The notes under the pieces were generated by a model. The model did not search any database, was not told where the DNA came from, and was given only the letters and a program-made list of their open reading frames with translations. From NCBI RefSeq assembly GCF_900113875.1, contig NZ_FORA01000002.1:434001-498000 (forward strand): DNA of 64,000 nucleotides, written 5' to 3'. Origin of the DNA: Jannaschia pohangensis. GTDB lineage: Bacteria > Pseudomonadota > Alphaproteobacteria > Rhodobacterales > Rhodobacteraceae. Positions 18,267 to 26,015 of the stretch are shown here, in pieces. The position numbers and the translations under genes were made by a program. Each line of letters begins with the position of its first letter. Within the stretch, counting starts at the first letter, position 1.

Positions 18267-18827
18267 CTAAATGCAGGGAGCCAGTCCAAGATCGAGATCG
18301 TCGTCCCAGTCCTCGATGGAGAGGGAGCCGTAGAACGGATCCTCGTTATCACGGCTGGCATCTTCAGCTTCCCAAGCGTTCAACTCCGTAGTCTCCCGCC
18401 CTTCCCAGGCGTCGGCCAAGTCTTCGAGAACTGAGGCAGCGCGCGAAAGAGACAGGTGGACGGTCCGGTCCCGGTCGTCGGCCCCCTCACGCAAAAGAAA
18501 TCCGAACGCCATCACGGCCATCCTGACGTCATGGGCCCGCGTTGCGTTCAAAGCGCAAATCAGAATATTTGCCGCCCCCCGGTAGACCGGTTGCGAAGCT
18601 CGGCAGGACGCGTGCTCCGCGGCATCGATCGCGATGGAGAATGCTTCGTCGGCGTCGGTCGAGCCATTGTAGTACGCTGGATCGCCGTCAGGCAGACCTT
18701 GCGCCTCTGCATCCGCCCGTAGAAGCCGCTCGAGCCCCTGGATCGCCGCGCCAAAAATGGGGCACGCAGGCGTGTTGTTTCCGGGTGCGCCCGACGTGGG
18801 TGCGGTGATAGAGATAATATCAGTCAT
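18267..18827 (-). CDS. Acidic hypothetical protein
   Basis: A protein of 186 residues starting at an ATG with an AAGGA site. It is rich in Ala and acidic residues, with a strongly acidic C-terminus (EDWDDDLDLGL). The central part is predicted helical, with repeated A-rich segments. No family is recognised. It is on the same strand as the nuclease-like and AAA+/M41 genes, 120 bases upstream of the former, so it may be the first gene of that operon. Acidic tails of this kind can act as DNA mimics or degradation handles, which is speculation. Confidence 0.65.
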   Translation of the reverse strand: MTDIISITAPTSGAPGNNTPACPIFGAAIQGLERLLRADAEAQGLPDGDPAYYNGSTDADEAFSIAIDAAEHASCRASQPVYRGAANILICALNATRAHDVRMAVMAFGFLLREGADDRDRTVHLSLSRAASVLEDLADAWEGRETTELNAWEAEDASRDNEDPFYGSLSIEDWDDDLDLGLAPCI

Positions 18828-18893
18828 GGTCGATCCTTGTACGATCGGTTGCGATGAGAGGCGGGTGGGAGTTGGCGCTCTTGCCCGTCTCGT

Positions 18894-18909
18894 TAAATAT
18901 ATATATTTA
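18894..18909. promoter_or_regulatory. AT-rich perfect palindrome between divergent genes
   Basis: TAAATATATATATTTA is a perfect 16-bp palindrome in the 114-bp gap between the acidic-protein gene and the divergent ribbon-helix-helix gene. It stands out from the GC-rich surroundings and could serve as both a -10 region and an operator for that DNA-binding protein. Confidence 0.5.
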
Positions 18910-18941
18910 TGATTCGAGCTCGTCAACTGGAGATTCGACTC

Positions 18942-19160
18942 ATGGCGAAACGTGGTCGCGCGAAAGCGAGCAGCATTACATTCATGATGTCTTTGCCTGA
19001 GGAAATGGCTGACCGGTTAGACGCGGTCGGTGACCGTTTGGAAGGCCGCCCCTCCCGGCAAGAAGTCATTCGCAGGATGCTCGACGAACATCTTTCAAGA
19101 TGGGAAGGGCGGGTCGGGATCGACGCTGAGAATGCCGAAAATGGAGACCAGTTTGGTTAG
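18942..19160 (+). CDS. Ribbon-helix-helix (CopG-type) DNA-binding protein
   Basis: A 72-residue protein from ATG 18942. After a basic N-terminus comes the RHH pattern: strand SSITFMMSLP, helix EEMADRLDAVGDRL, and helix SRQEVIRRMLDEHLSRW. Such proteins are dimeric repressors, often antitoxins or plasmid-type regulators. It is divergent from the acidic-protein operon with a palindrome between them, so it probably controls that operon and itself. The tail (ENAENGDQFG) lies 70 bases before an IS left end. Confidence 0.8.
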   Translation: MAKRGRAKASSITFMMSLPEEMADRLDAVGDRLEGRPSRQEVIRRMLDEHLSRWEGRVGIDAENAENGDQFG

Positions 19161-19305
19161 GACCGGCCCAAACCGGACCTCGGCCAGGATAGGCATCGCT
19201 ACGGCGCGGCTTCCACGAAGCAGTTGCTCTGCCCCCTGAAAACTGGATCGTCTGAAGTTGGAGTTTTCCGCTAGAGTTCTCTGGCTGGGAAAGAATCGGA
19301 TTCGC

Positions 19306-19572
19306 ATGAAGGCATCGAAGTTCATAGAAGCGCAAAAGGCGTTCATTCTGAAGCAAGGCGAGCAAGGCACGCCGGTCGCGGAGATCTGCCGCAAGGCCGG
19401 GATCAGCCAGGCGACGTATTTCAATTGGAAGAAGAAGTATGGTGGGCTGCTGCCGGACGGGATGCGTCGGTTGAAGGCGCTTGAGGACGAGAACACGCGG
19501 CTGAAGAAGATCGTCGCTGACCTGACGCTGGATCGCGAGATGTTGCAGCATGTCATTCGGCGAAAGCTCTGA
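19306..19572 (+). CDS. IS3-family transposase OrfA
   Basis: An 88-residue helix-turn-helix protein. AEICRKAGISQATYFNWKKKYGG is the DNA-binding helix-turn-helix with the W expected for IS3-family OrfA, followed by a leucine-zipper-like helix (LEDENTRLKKIVADLTL). In intact elements it is joined to OrfB by programmed frameshifting; here OrfB is broken. About three quarters of residues match OrfA of the second copy. Confidence 0.9.
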   Translation: MKASKFIEAQKAFILKQGEQGTPVAEICRKAGISQATYFNWKKKYGGLLPDGMRRLKALEDENTRLKKIVADLTLDREMLQHVIRRKL

Positions 19573-20483
19573 AGCCTGGCCGTTTGCGCGAGATCGTGAC
19601 CGGGATGTGCGTCGACTGGGGCGTGTCGATCCGTAAGGGCTGCCGGTGGTTGCGCCACTGGTCCGAGCGACCACCGGCGACGGAGCCATCTGTTTCGACA
19701 CATCCACCTACCACTACAATTCCCGGCGGACGGACCAGGCCGCTGTTGAGATGCGGATCAAGGAGATCTGCGAGACGCGCGTGCGGTATGGATATCGCCG
19801 TGTTCATGTCTTGCTTCGGCGAGAAGGCTGGATCATCAACATGAAGAAGACCCGAATAATTTACAATGAGTTAGGCCTTCAGCTCAGGAACAAGCGCCCC
19901 AAGCGTCGGGTGAAGGCGAATCTCCGAGAGGACCGCCAGAAAGCCATCGGCCCGAATGATGTCTGGGCGATCAGTGCCCGGCAACACATGCGAAGCATGT
20001 GTGAGACGGGACTTCGTTCACGATCAACTCGCCATGGGCAAGAAGCTCCGCATCCTGACGGTCGTGGACACGCATTTCCGGCTGTGCCCGGCGGCCGATC
20101 CCCGCTTCACCTACCGGGGCGAGGACGTCGTGCAGACGCTGGAGAAGGTCTGCGCCAAGGTCGGCTATCCGAAGACCATTCGCGTCGATAATGTCAGCGA
20201 ATTTATCTCTCGGGACCTCGATATCTGGGCCTATGCCAACGACGTCACACTGGACTTCTCACGACCGGGCAAACCGACGGACAACGGCTTCATCGAAGCG
20301 TTCAACAGCAAGCTCAGGGCGGAATGCTTGAACGCGCACTGGTTCATGAGCCTTGCGGATGCACGGGAAAAAGTGGAGGATTGGCGCAGACACGACAACG
20401 AGGACCGACCCCACAGCGCGATCGGATACAATGTCCCGATTGCCATGCATTATCCCGATGGCGTCACAAGCCCGTCATCGTGA
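19570..20483 (+). pseudogene. IS3-family transposase OrfB, disrupted
   Basis: The integrase-type transposase is spread over three frames. The N-terminal part runs in one frame from about 19584, the middle (YGYRRVHVLLRREGW) in the frame of 19646, and the catalytic part (DFVHDQL, DNVSEFISRD, PTDNGFIEAF) in the frame of 19956. Compared with the intact second copy, about 35 extra bases with a hairpin interrupt the reading frame just before DFVHDQ, and the DNGSEF motif is changed to DNVSEF. The element should not transpose by itself. Confidence 0.88.
19984..20002. repeat. Small hairpin inside broken orfB
   Basis: ACACATGC-GAA-GCATGTGT, an 8-bp perfect stem with a 3-base loop. It lies in the extra stretch of about 35 bases that is absent from the related intact orfB, between ...NDVWAI and DFVHDQ. 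Confidence 0.6.
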
Positions 20484-20577
20484 GACAGTCGGAAAAATCC
20501 AGCTTCCGGCGGTCCAAGGTTGGGGAACAGTGCAATCAATCGACGGATTCTCCCAAAGGCTGGAGGGAACTCGTGTC

Positions 20578-20763
20578 TCAGGTCATAGCGTCAATCCGAG
20601 CGATTCTGCTGTACGGACGCTCATGGCTCCCCCATCCGCCCCCAATGGACGAGTTCACCCCTGCGTCACCGATACGCCGGATACGGTCCGCGCCGCCCGC
20701 GATCATGTCGGGATCGTGGAGGGCTGCAAGGTTGGGCCCGATGAAGCGGGTGCTGGCGTCAGC
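20578..20763 (-). pseudogene. Orphan Ntox15 toxin tip
   Basis: Directly after the immunity gene, the minus strand encodes a start-less frame of 61 codons that repeats the C-terminal toxin tip of the effector upstream. LAALHDPDMIAGGADRIRR is the same in both apart from the last part, and NSSIGG, SRI and RIDA follow in order. The HxxD motif is intact. The frame opens after a stop just past the immunity gene and ends at 20578, about 50 bases before the IS border. Such promoterless tips are typical leftovers or spare cassettes in polymorphic toxin loci. Confidence 0.85.
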
Positions 20764-21484
20764 TCATACCGTCTATCATCTTGTTGGCATCCTCGACCGC
20801 ACCCGCACCGAAGGCGCGCTTGACGAGGTCGTCGAAGGTCAGGACAGGCCGCTCGCTGATCCCGGCGAGCATCGTCAGGTGCTCGGGCGCGGACACGATC
20901 TGGAGGTTGTCCGCGTCGATCTTGCCACCCAGCGGGAGCGCCGGGACGAACCCATACATTTGATCGGGGCCAAGAGGGCCAAGGCGGGCTTTGGCAGCCA
21001 GAAAAAGGCGGACATAGAGGTCGTCGTGGTCCATATTCGGTGTGCCGTAGTTAAGAAGGCCGCAGCCCCAGAGGATACTCTCCCCCCACTTATCGGCTTG
21101 CCCCTTTGCAATGCCTGCAGCGTTGTTCTTCCGCTTCAATATGATGCCATCACTCATCACGGAGATCGAGAAGCCGTAGCCCGTCTTCCGCCCCCAGACG
21201 TTGACCTCCCCCAAAGCAGTCCGCGTCACGGCGATGTAGTCGTCCTTGCCTTCAAGGTCGGTGCCTTCGAGCCATGCGCCGAGCATGGGGGCGTAGGTCT
21301 CCGGGTTGACCAGCTGGAACCAGCCATCCTGGAATACCGAGAACCCGAACCGCCGCCAGTAGTCACACATCGCCTCAGGAGCGATCCCGGATAGGCGATT
21401 GATCACATCGTTCGGCGCTAGCATTACGGCAGTAGGCACACCGAAAACTTCTTCAAAGTCCTTTAATTCTTTCGCTTTCGTCAT
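20759..21484 (-). CDS. T6SS immunity protein, Tdi1-like (GAD-like/DUF1851)
   Basis: A protein of 241 residues. The N-terminal part (FEEVFGVPTAVMLAP, then PEAMCDYWRRFGFSVFQDGWFQLVNPETYAPML) matches the GAD-like domain, and the C-terminal part (DDLYVRLFLAAKARLGPLGPDQMYGFVPALPLGG) matches DUF1851, the layout of Tdi1-type immunity proteins that neutralise Tde DNases. ATG 21484 overlaps the effector stop by ATGA and has a GGGGAAG site, so it is translated together with its toxin. It should bind and block the Ntox15 domain of the effector in the cytoplasm. Confidence 0.88.
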   Translation of the reverse strand: MTKAKELKDFEEVFGVPTAVMLAPNDVINRLSGIAPEAMCDYWRRFGFSVFQDGWFQLVNPETYAPMLGAWLEGTDLEGKDDYIAVTRTALGEVNVWGRKTGYGFSISVMSDGIILKRKNNAAGIAKGQADKWGESILWGCGLLNYGTPNMDHDDLYVRLFLAAKARLGPLGPDQMYGFVPALPLGGKIDADNLQIVSAPEHLTMLAGISERPVLTFDDLVKRAFGAGAVEDANKMIDGMS

Positions 21485-23280
21485 CGTCTTCCCCTGCATG
21501 GCTCCAACTTCGTGTTCATACGTCCATCCCGCCCGATACTAGGGTCGGCCGCGGCACGCTCTGCGGCAGCGTCGATCCGGGAGATACGGCTAGTCGGCTT
21601 TTTGTGGTCCCCCCAACTTCCGCCAATGGACGAGTTCACCCTACTGTCGCCGACGCGTCGGATGCGGTCCGCACCGCCCGCGATCATGTCGGGATCGTGG
21701 AGGGCGGCAAGGTTGGACATGATCTCGCGAGCACGACGTTCCGCCTCTATTCTTGCGCGATTGCTTCCCATGCCTTGGGCTTCCAAGCCTTCCCGAACAC
21801 TTTCTTCAATCTCGCCCCGCAGTCCGCTTCGCGCATTCGCCTGCGCCACTCCATCGCTGATACCACTTCGTGTGAGGCGGTTGTATGCTTCTCTGGCATC
21901 GAGATATTCGCCGACGGTGAGGTCGTTGAGACCGGCCTGCTGGTCGCGGAGCTGGCGGGCGTATTCGGAGACGATCTCGCGCTGCGCGGCCGGATCCCCC
22001 GGGGCGCGGCGCTCGGCGTAACCGAGCGCGTCGAAGCATCCGGGATCGACCTGATCCATGATCCGGGCCCGCCGTACGATGGGTATCTCGGTATCCGTTG
22101 TGCCAGCCCTGCGCTCGCTGCGCCCCCGGAGCATGGCCTTCACGAGGTCGGTGAGCTTTTCGACAAGGCCGATGAGGGTGGTGAACAGGTCGCCCAAGAC
22201 ACGTCCGGCCCGGGGCGCACGGAGGGCGAGCTGCGTTCCGATCCGGCCTGCGAACTGCGTCAGGCGGACCGCCAGACCCGCACCTGCCGTGCCGCCGGTG
22301 AAGGCGGCGATGGCCAGGAACAAGAGCGCGATGATCGCCTCGGGGATCAGGAACCCCACGCCCTGGCCCACCACCTCGGCCCAGAAGTTCGGCGGCACCA
22401 GCATCAGCACCCCCAGCGACGTCGCCGCGAATACCCGCAGCACGTCCGTGCGCGTGGCCACCTCGATCATCGCCGCGCTCCACTCGACCGACCTGTCCGC
22501 CAGTTCCGACAGAAGCTGGCCGATCTCGCCCAGGCCCGGGATCTCGGCCAGGGCCCGCGCCACCGCGTCGAAGCCCTGCTGGAACGTCCTCACCGCCCCG
22601 GTGGCCAGTGCCTGCAACAGCTCCACGATACGGTGGCGGTTGTCCCAAAGCGCCCGCGCCCCTTCGGTCATGCTGTCCCACGCATCGCCGATCGCATCCG
22701 GCAAGCCCGCGATCCAGTCGCCGACGGCCGACCAGAACTCGCCCTCACCTTCCCACCAGGCCGTCAGACCTTGCCCCACGCCATCAAAGAACGTTCCGAT
22801 GGCACCCCACCAGCCGTCATTCTCCCATTCCGCGATCCACGGATGGAGCGAGGTCTCCATTCGACCCGCCAGCGCGCGCAGGTCGGCCTTGATCTGCCGC
22901 GACAGTGCCTCAGCCTGCTGGAGCGCGGCCTCGTCGGCGGCCAGCTCAACCTCGACGCCGCCGCGCTGCGCATCTGCCGCCTCGACGGTGCCGAGATAAG
23001 CGCGCAACTCGGCCAGCGTTGCTTCGCTCACCTCTCCGTCGGCCGCGCCGAAATGCATTAGCCCCTGGGTCTGGACGTCGCCGTCGAAAACGAGGCCGTT
23101 CGCATCCCACACACGCAGGGGCGCGCGTGTAACCGGCGTTTGCCAATAGTCATCATAGGTCGCCCGCACGATCACCGGGCCCCGGCATGTCGCGCAGACC
23201 CCGCGCGGGGGGGTGGCCTCCGCATAGGCAGACCGTTCCGACCGGGCGCCGATCTCGGCGGGGCTCAACGGACCGGCCAT
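21481..23280 (-). CDS. T6SS effector with C-terminal Ntox15 nuclease (Tde-like)
   Basis: A protein of 599 residues. The N-terminus has a CxxC pair (CATC) and a small beta-domain (TPVTRAPLRVWDANG). A helical, Trp-rich middle follows, then hydrophobic segments near 285-345 that may help cross membranes. The C-terminus is an Ntox15 domain with the HxxD motif H528-D531 (ALHDPD) followed by IAGG and NSSIGGSW, as in Agrobacterium Tde DNases. It is flanked by a DUF4123 adaptor (TGATG overlap) and Tdi1-like immunity (ATGA overlap), the standard tap-tde-tdi order. It would be delivered into competitors and degrade DNA. Confidence 0.87.
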   Translation of the reverse strand: MAGPLSPAEIGARSERSAYAEATPPRGVCATCRGPVIVRATYDDYWQTPVTRAPLRVWDANGLVFDGDVQTQGLMHFGAADGEVSEATLAELRAYLGTVEAADAQRGGVEVELAADEAALQQAEALSRQIKADLRALAGRMETSLHPWIAEWENDGWWGAIGTFFDGVGQGLTAWWEGEGEFWSAVGDWIAGLPDAIGDAWDSMTEGARALWDNRHRIVELLQALATGAVRTFQQGFDAVARALAEIPGLGEIGQLLSELADRSVEWSAAMIEVATRTDVLRVFAATSLGVLMLVPPNFWAEVVGQGVGFLIPEAIIALLFLAIAAFTGGTAGAGLAVRLTQFAGRIGTQLALRAPRAGRVLGDLFTTLIGLVEKLTDLVKAMLRGRSERRAGTTDTEIPIVRRARIMDQVDPGCFDALGYAERRAPGDPAAQREIVSEYARQLRDQQAGLNDLTVGEYLDAREAYNRLTRSGISDGVAQANARSGLRGEIEESVREGLEAQGMGSNRARIEAERRAREIMSNLAALHDPDMIAGGADRIRRVGDSRVNSSIGGSWGDHKKPTSRISRIDAAAERAAADPSIGRDGRMNTKLEPCRGRR

Positions 23281-24503
23281 CAGGCGGCGCCCCGCTGACT
23301 GTCCACGGCGAAGGTCTCAAACCGGCGGCGGAACGCGCCAAACCGCTCGGCCTCGGGTGCGTCGCCGCGCAGGATCGCCTCCAGCTCGCCTGTCGGGTCG
23401 CCCCGCTCGAAGGTCGCGCCGTAGAATAGCGACCACGCCGCGAAGAGGTGCAGATGCGCGTGGTCGCGGAACCCGAACGCCTCGAACCGGGCGACGGCCG
23501 CGTCCACCACCGCCTGAACCGCTTTGGGCGGCCGGTCCGCCAGTTCAGCGGGGAAGTCGGCGCGCAGCCGGTCCGCCATATGCGCCCGCCGGGCCTCCGC
23601 TTGGGCACGGGCCGTGGCGTCAAAGTCTGCGTAGCGCAAGCGCATGGGGCGCAGCGGCTCCTCCTGGAGCGCGGGGACGGGGGCGAAGTGGATTGCTTCG
23701 GAGCGGTCGGCGTCCTCGCCGCCCGCGGGCAGCAGCAGGTAGGCGATGGGGTGCCCGTCATCGGTGACGGTCATGCGGCGCAGGCGGCTCGGGTCAGTCG
23801 CGATGGCATCGAGAAAGGGCCCTAGCACGCGGGGATCCCAGAAACGGAACGTCAGCATCCGTTCGTCATCGACGACCGGCAACTTGGTGAAGCGCCGCAG
23901 GTGGCCGCGCAGGACGTCGAACGGTGCATTGGTGGAAATCAGCACGCTAAGCCCAGCGGGCCAGTGCCGTGCGAAAAAGTCGCGCAGAACGCTGATGTCT
24001 CCAGGCGCGTTCGGGTCGGCGATGGATAGGTCCACCAGCCAGGGCCCCGACTCGCCCGTCGTTTCCGCAGCCTCATCCTCGAACAATGACCGGGCGTGGA
24101 CCATGATCACGTCGAGATCGAACAGTCCGGCAATCAGGGCACGGAGCGTTCCGTCCACCAGCAGATAGGCACGGCGCGGCGCATCCGGGCCGTAGAGCGC
24201 GGCAAGAAGGGTCGGGGGAGCCTCCGGGAGAGCGGCGAACAGAGCTGTGGGGCACCCGCCCCAAGCGTCTGCCTCCGCTCCAGCGATTTTATGGAACACA
24301 AGAAGGCCACTGGACGCATCCTGCCCGTCGCCTTCCACGTCGGGCAGGCTCGTCCAGTAGTCGCCGTCTTTGCCATCGATCATCTGCGCCGTCCTATAGG
24401 TTCGACCGCGATGATAAGTGGACCATTTCGGGAGAGGAAGGGCCATGTCGTGATTGTCAATAAAATGGTCCCACCTTGTCGGACAGGTTTGCAGTGTTTC
24501 CAA
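23280..24503 (-). CDS. T6SS adaptor/chaperone Tap (DUF4123)
   Basis: DUF4123 proteins load effectors onto VgrG. The domain signature is visible near residues 110-260: AYLLVDGTLRALIAGLFDL, RSLFEDEAAE, GPWLVDL, and FRFWDPRVLGPFL. The protein is 407 residues if started at 24503, but the first 40 residues fall in a segment that may be a small insertion (24394-24558). ATG at 24446 or 24383 are alternative starts. No vgrG or PAAR gene accompanies it; the IS copy ends 73 bases upstream, so a partner may have been lost or may act in trans. Confidence 0.82.
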   Translation of the reverse strand: METLQTCPTRWDHFIDNHDMALPLPKWSTYHRGRTYRTAQMIDGKDGDYWTSLPDVEGDGQDASSGLLVFHKIAGAEADAWGGCPTALFAALPEAPPTLLAALYGPDAPRRAYLLVDGTLRALIAGLFDLDVIMVHARSLFEDEAAETTGESGPWLVDLSIADPNAPGDISVLRDFFARHWPAGLSVLISTNAPFDVLRGHLRRFTKLPVVDDERMLTFRFWDPRVLGPFLDAIATDPSRLRRMTVTDDGHPIAYLLLPAGGEDADRSEAIHFAPVPALQEEPLRPMRLRYADFDATARAQAEARRAHMADRLRADFPAELADRPPKAVQAVVDAAVARFEAFGFRDHAHLHLFAAWSLFYGATFERGDPTGELEAILRGDAPEAERFGAFRRRFETFAVDSQRGAA

Positions 24504-24558
24504 GGTGTATCGGGTTTAGGTTTTGACCTGCTCCCCTGTGAGTCCGCGTCTATAGGTT
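24394..24558. repeat. 9-bp direct repeats enclosing a hairpin segment
   Basis: CTATAGGTT occurs at 24394-24402 and again at 24550-24558. Between them GACCATTT (24421) and AAATGGTC (24463) form an inverted repeat, extendable with one bulge. This resembles a small insertion with target duplication, or an IS fragment. It overlaps the 5' end of the DUF4123 gene. Confidence 0.4.
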
Positions 24559-24625
24559 AGCTTTGTTCAGGTTTGCTGTGCTACCGGAAGTGTCCCCGCT
24601 GGGGGTTAGATTTTCCGCCCTTTGA

Positions 24626-25465
24626 TCACACAGACGGGCTGGATGCGTCTGGCGATTTCATCAGCGCTGCCGGGACGTTGTTCCCAATGGCACTGTGCGG
24701 TCTTTCTTCGTTGTAGTCTCTACGCCAAGCCTCCAACTTTTCGGCGGTATCTTCAAGGCCCATGAACCAATGAGCGTTCAAGCATTCGGATCGGAGTTTG
24801 CTATTGAACGCCTCGATGTAGGCATTGTCGGTCGGCTTTCCCGGCCTTGAGAAGTCCAGGGTTACACCCCGTTGGTAAGCCCAAAGGTCCATGTCACGAG
24901 AGACAAATTCGCTGCCATTATCGACCCTGATGGTCTTGGGATAACCGGTCTTGCGGCAGATACGATCCAAAGTCGCAACGACGTCTTCGCCTTTGTAGTT
25001 GAACCGGGCGTCGAGCACAGGAACGTAGCGGGAGAAGGTGTCGACGACTGTCAGGATGCGTATCTTGCGACCTGTGGCCAGTTGATCATGCACGAAGTCC
25101 ATTGCCCAAATATCATTCGGTTTCACGGCCTCTTTGCGGTCTTCGCGCAGCTTTGCCTTCACACGGCGTTTTGGGGTTTTATTGCGCAACTGCATGCCCA
25201 ACTCCTTGTAAACACGATACGTCTTCTTCGCGTTGATCTCCCAACCTTTCCGGCGCAGCAGTACATGTACGCGCCGATAACCAAACCGCACGCGCGTCTC
25301 GCAAATCTCCTTGATGCGCTGTTCTAATGCGGCCTGGTCGCGTCGACGAAACTTGTACCGATATGTCCGCGGGTCGAACCGGATAAGCCCACAGGCCCTC
25401 CGGATCGATACCCGCCAATCAGCCCTGATCTCGTCGACCAGCGTTCTCTTGCGAGCAGGCCTCAA
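24626..25465 (-). CDS. IS3-family transposase OrfB
   Basis: A DDE transposase of about 279 residues. Visible motifs are WAMDFVHDQL with the first Asp, IRVDNGSEFVSRD with the second Asp, and KPTDNAYIEAFNSKLR with the catalytic Glu. YGYRRVHVLLRRKGW in the N-terminal part is typical. It overlaps orfA by 4 bases in another frame, and a TTG start or programmed frameshifting would link the two. All motifs are intact, so this copy is probably functional. Confidence 0.93.
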   Translation of the reverse strand: MRPARKRTLVDEIRADWRVSIRRACGLIRFDPRTYRYKFRRRDQAALEQRIKEICETRVRFGYRRVHVLLRRKGWEINAKKTYRVYKELGMQLRNKTPKRRVKAKLREDRKEAVKPNDIWAMDFVHDQLATGRKIRILTVVDTFSRYVPVLDARFNYKGEDVVATLDRICRKTGYPKTIRVDNGSEFVSRDMDLWAYQRGVTLDFSRPGKPTDNAYIEAFNSKLRSECLNAHWFMGLEDTAEKLEAWRRDYNEERPHSAIGNNVPAALMKSPDASSPSV

Positions 25466-25734
25466 AGCTTTCGCTTGATAACGTCCTGAAGCATCTCTTT
25501 GTCCAGCGACAAGTCCGCGACGATCTTCTTCAATCGCCTGTTCTCGTCTTCCAGCTCACGCAGCTTCTTCATGTCCGTCGGTAACATCCCGGCATACTTC
25601 TTCTTCCAATTGAAGTACGTCGCCTGGCTGATCCCAGCCTTCCGACAGATCTCAGAAACAGGTGTTCCTTCTTCGCCCTGCTTGATGATGAACGCCTTCT
25701 GCGCGTCCGTGAATTTGGATGCTTTCATCGCCAT
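25462..25734 (-). CDS. IS3-family transposase OrfA
   Basis: A 90-residue DNA-binding protein with helix-turn-helix SEICRKAGISQATYFNW followed by a coiled coil (ELEDENRRLKKIVADLSL). The first two codons read Met-Ala before a second Met, so the start is either 25734 or 25728. It belongs with the OrfB just downstream. Confidence 0.92.
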   Translation of the reverse strand: MAMKASKFTDAQKAFIIKQGEEGTPVSEICRKAGISQATYFNWKKKYAGMLPTDMKKLRELEDENRRLKKIVADLSLDKEMLQDVIKRKL

Positions 25735-25807
25735 CCGCTCCTCTCCCAGCCAAGGAAAATCTAGCGGAAAACTCTAGCCATAAACGAGGACGTTTTCAGG
25801 AGGCACA

Positions 25808-26014
25808 GCACTGAATGTGCATCAACATGGCATTGAACGGCGCGTATTCTTTGAAGCGTGAGACAGATTTGAGCAGTTCAAACTGCGCATCTCTTGTGCT
25901 GTAGAGATTGGTATCGGCAATAAGTTGATCGATCAGAGAACGGGCGGCATTCTCAGCTTCCTCACTGTCTGCAACTTGAAAAAAAGGACCAGGTGGATCA
26001 ATAAAACCCACCAT
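25808..26014 (-). pseudogene. 5' remnant of an RM-associated (ArdC/ImmA-IrrE-type) protein, cut by an IS
   Basis: Starts one base after the hsdS stop and encodes about 66 residues before the IS3 element interrupts it. The segment SLIDQLIADTNLYSTRDAQFELLKSVSRF and EYAPFNAMLMHIQ resemble the N-terminus of ArdC/ImmA-IrrE-like proteins found in type I RM operons. The remaining domain, expected to continue after ...HIQ, is not found on the other side of the IS, so the downstream part has been deleted. Confidence 0.6.
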
Positions 26015-26015
26015 G

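Larger units (their letters stand above)
19230..20528 (+). mobile_element. IS3-family element 1, degenerate
   Basis: The left end TGCCCCCTGAAAACTGG and the right end (about 20528, read on minus) are imperfect inverted repeats, sharing a TGGA...GAAG.TGGA.TTTTCCG pattern. It contains an intact orfA and a broken orfB. A second, related but non-identical IS3-family copy in opposite orientation lies at 24577-25807. The exact right border is approximate. Confidence 0.75.
24577..25807 (-). mobile_element. IS3-family element 2, apparently intact
   Basis: Terminal inverted repeats start TGTGCCTCCTGAAAACG (at 25807, reading minus) and TGTGCTACCGGAAGTG (at 24577, reading plus). It carries intact orfA and orfB. 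It inserted into the gene at 25808-26014. I cannot define a clean target duplication; GC/GC at the borders is the most that is visible. Confidence 0.85.

Noticed and set aside
24577-25807. Clean target-site duplication for IS copy 2
   Set aside because: The bases next to the two ends (TGC and GCA) do not give a convincing 3-4 bp direct repeat, so no duplication is claimed.
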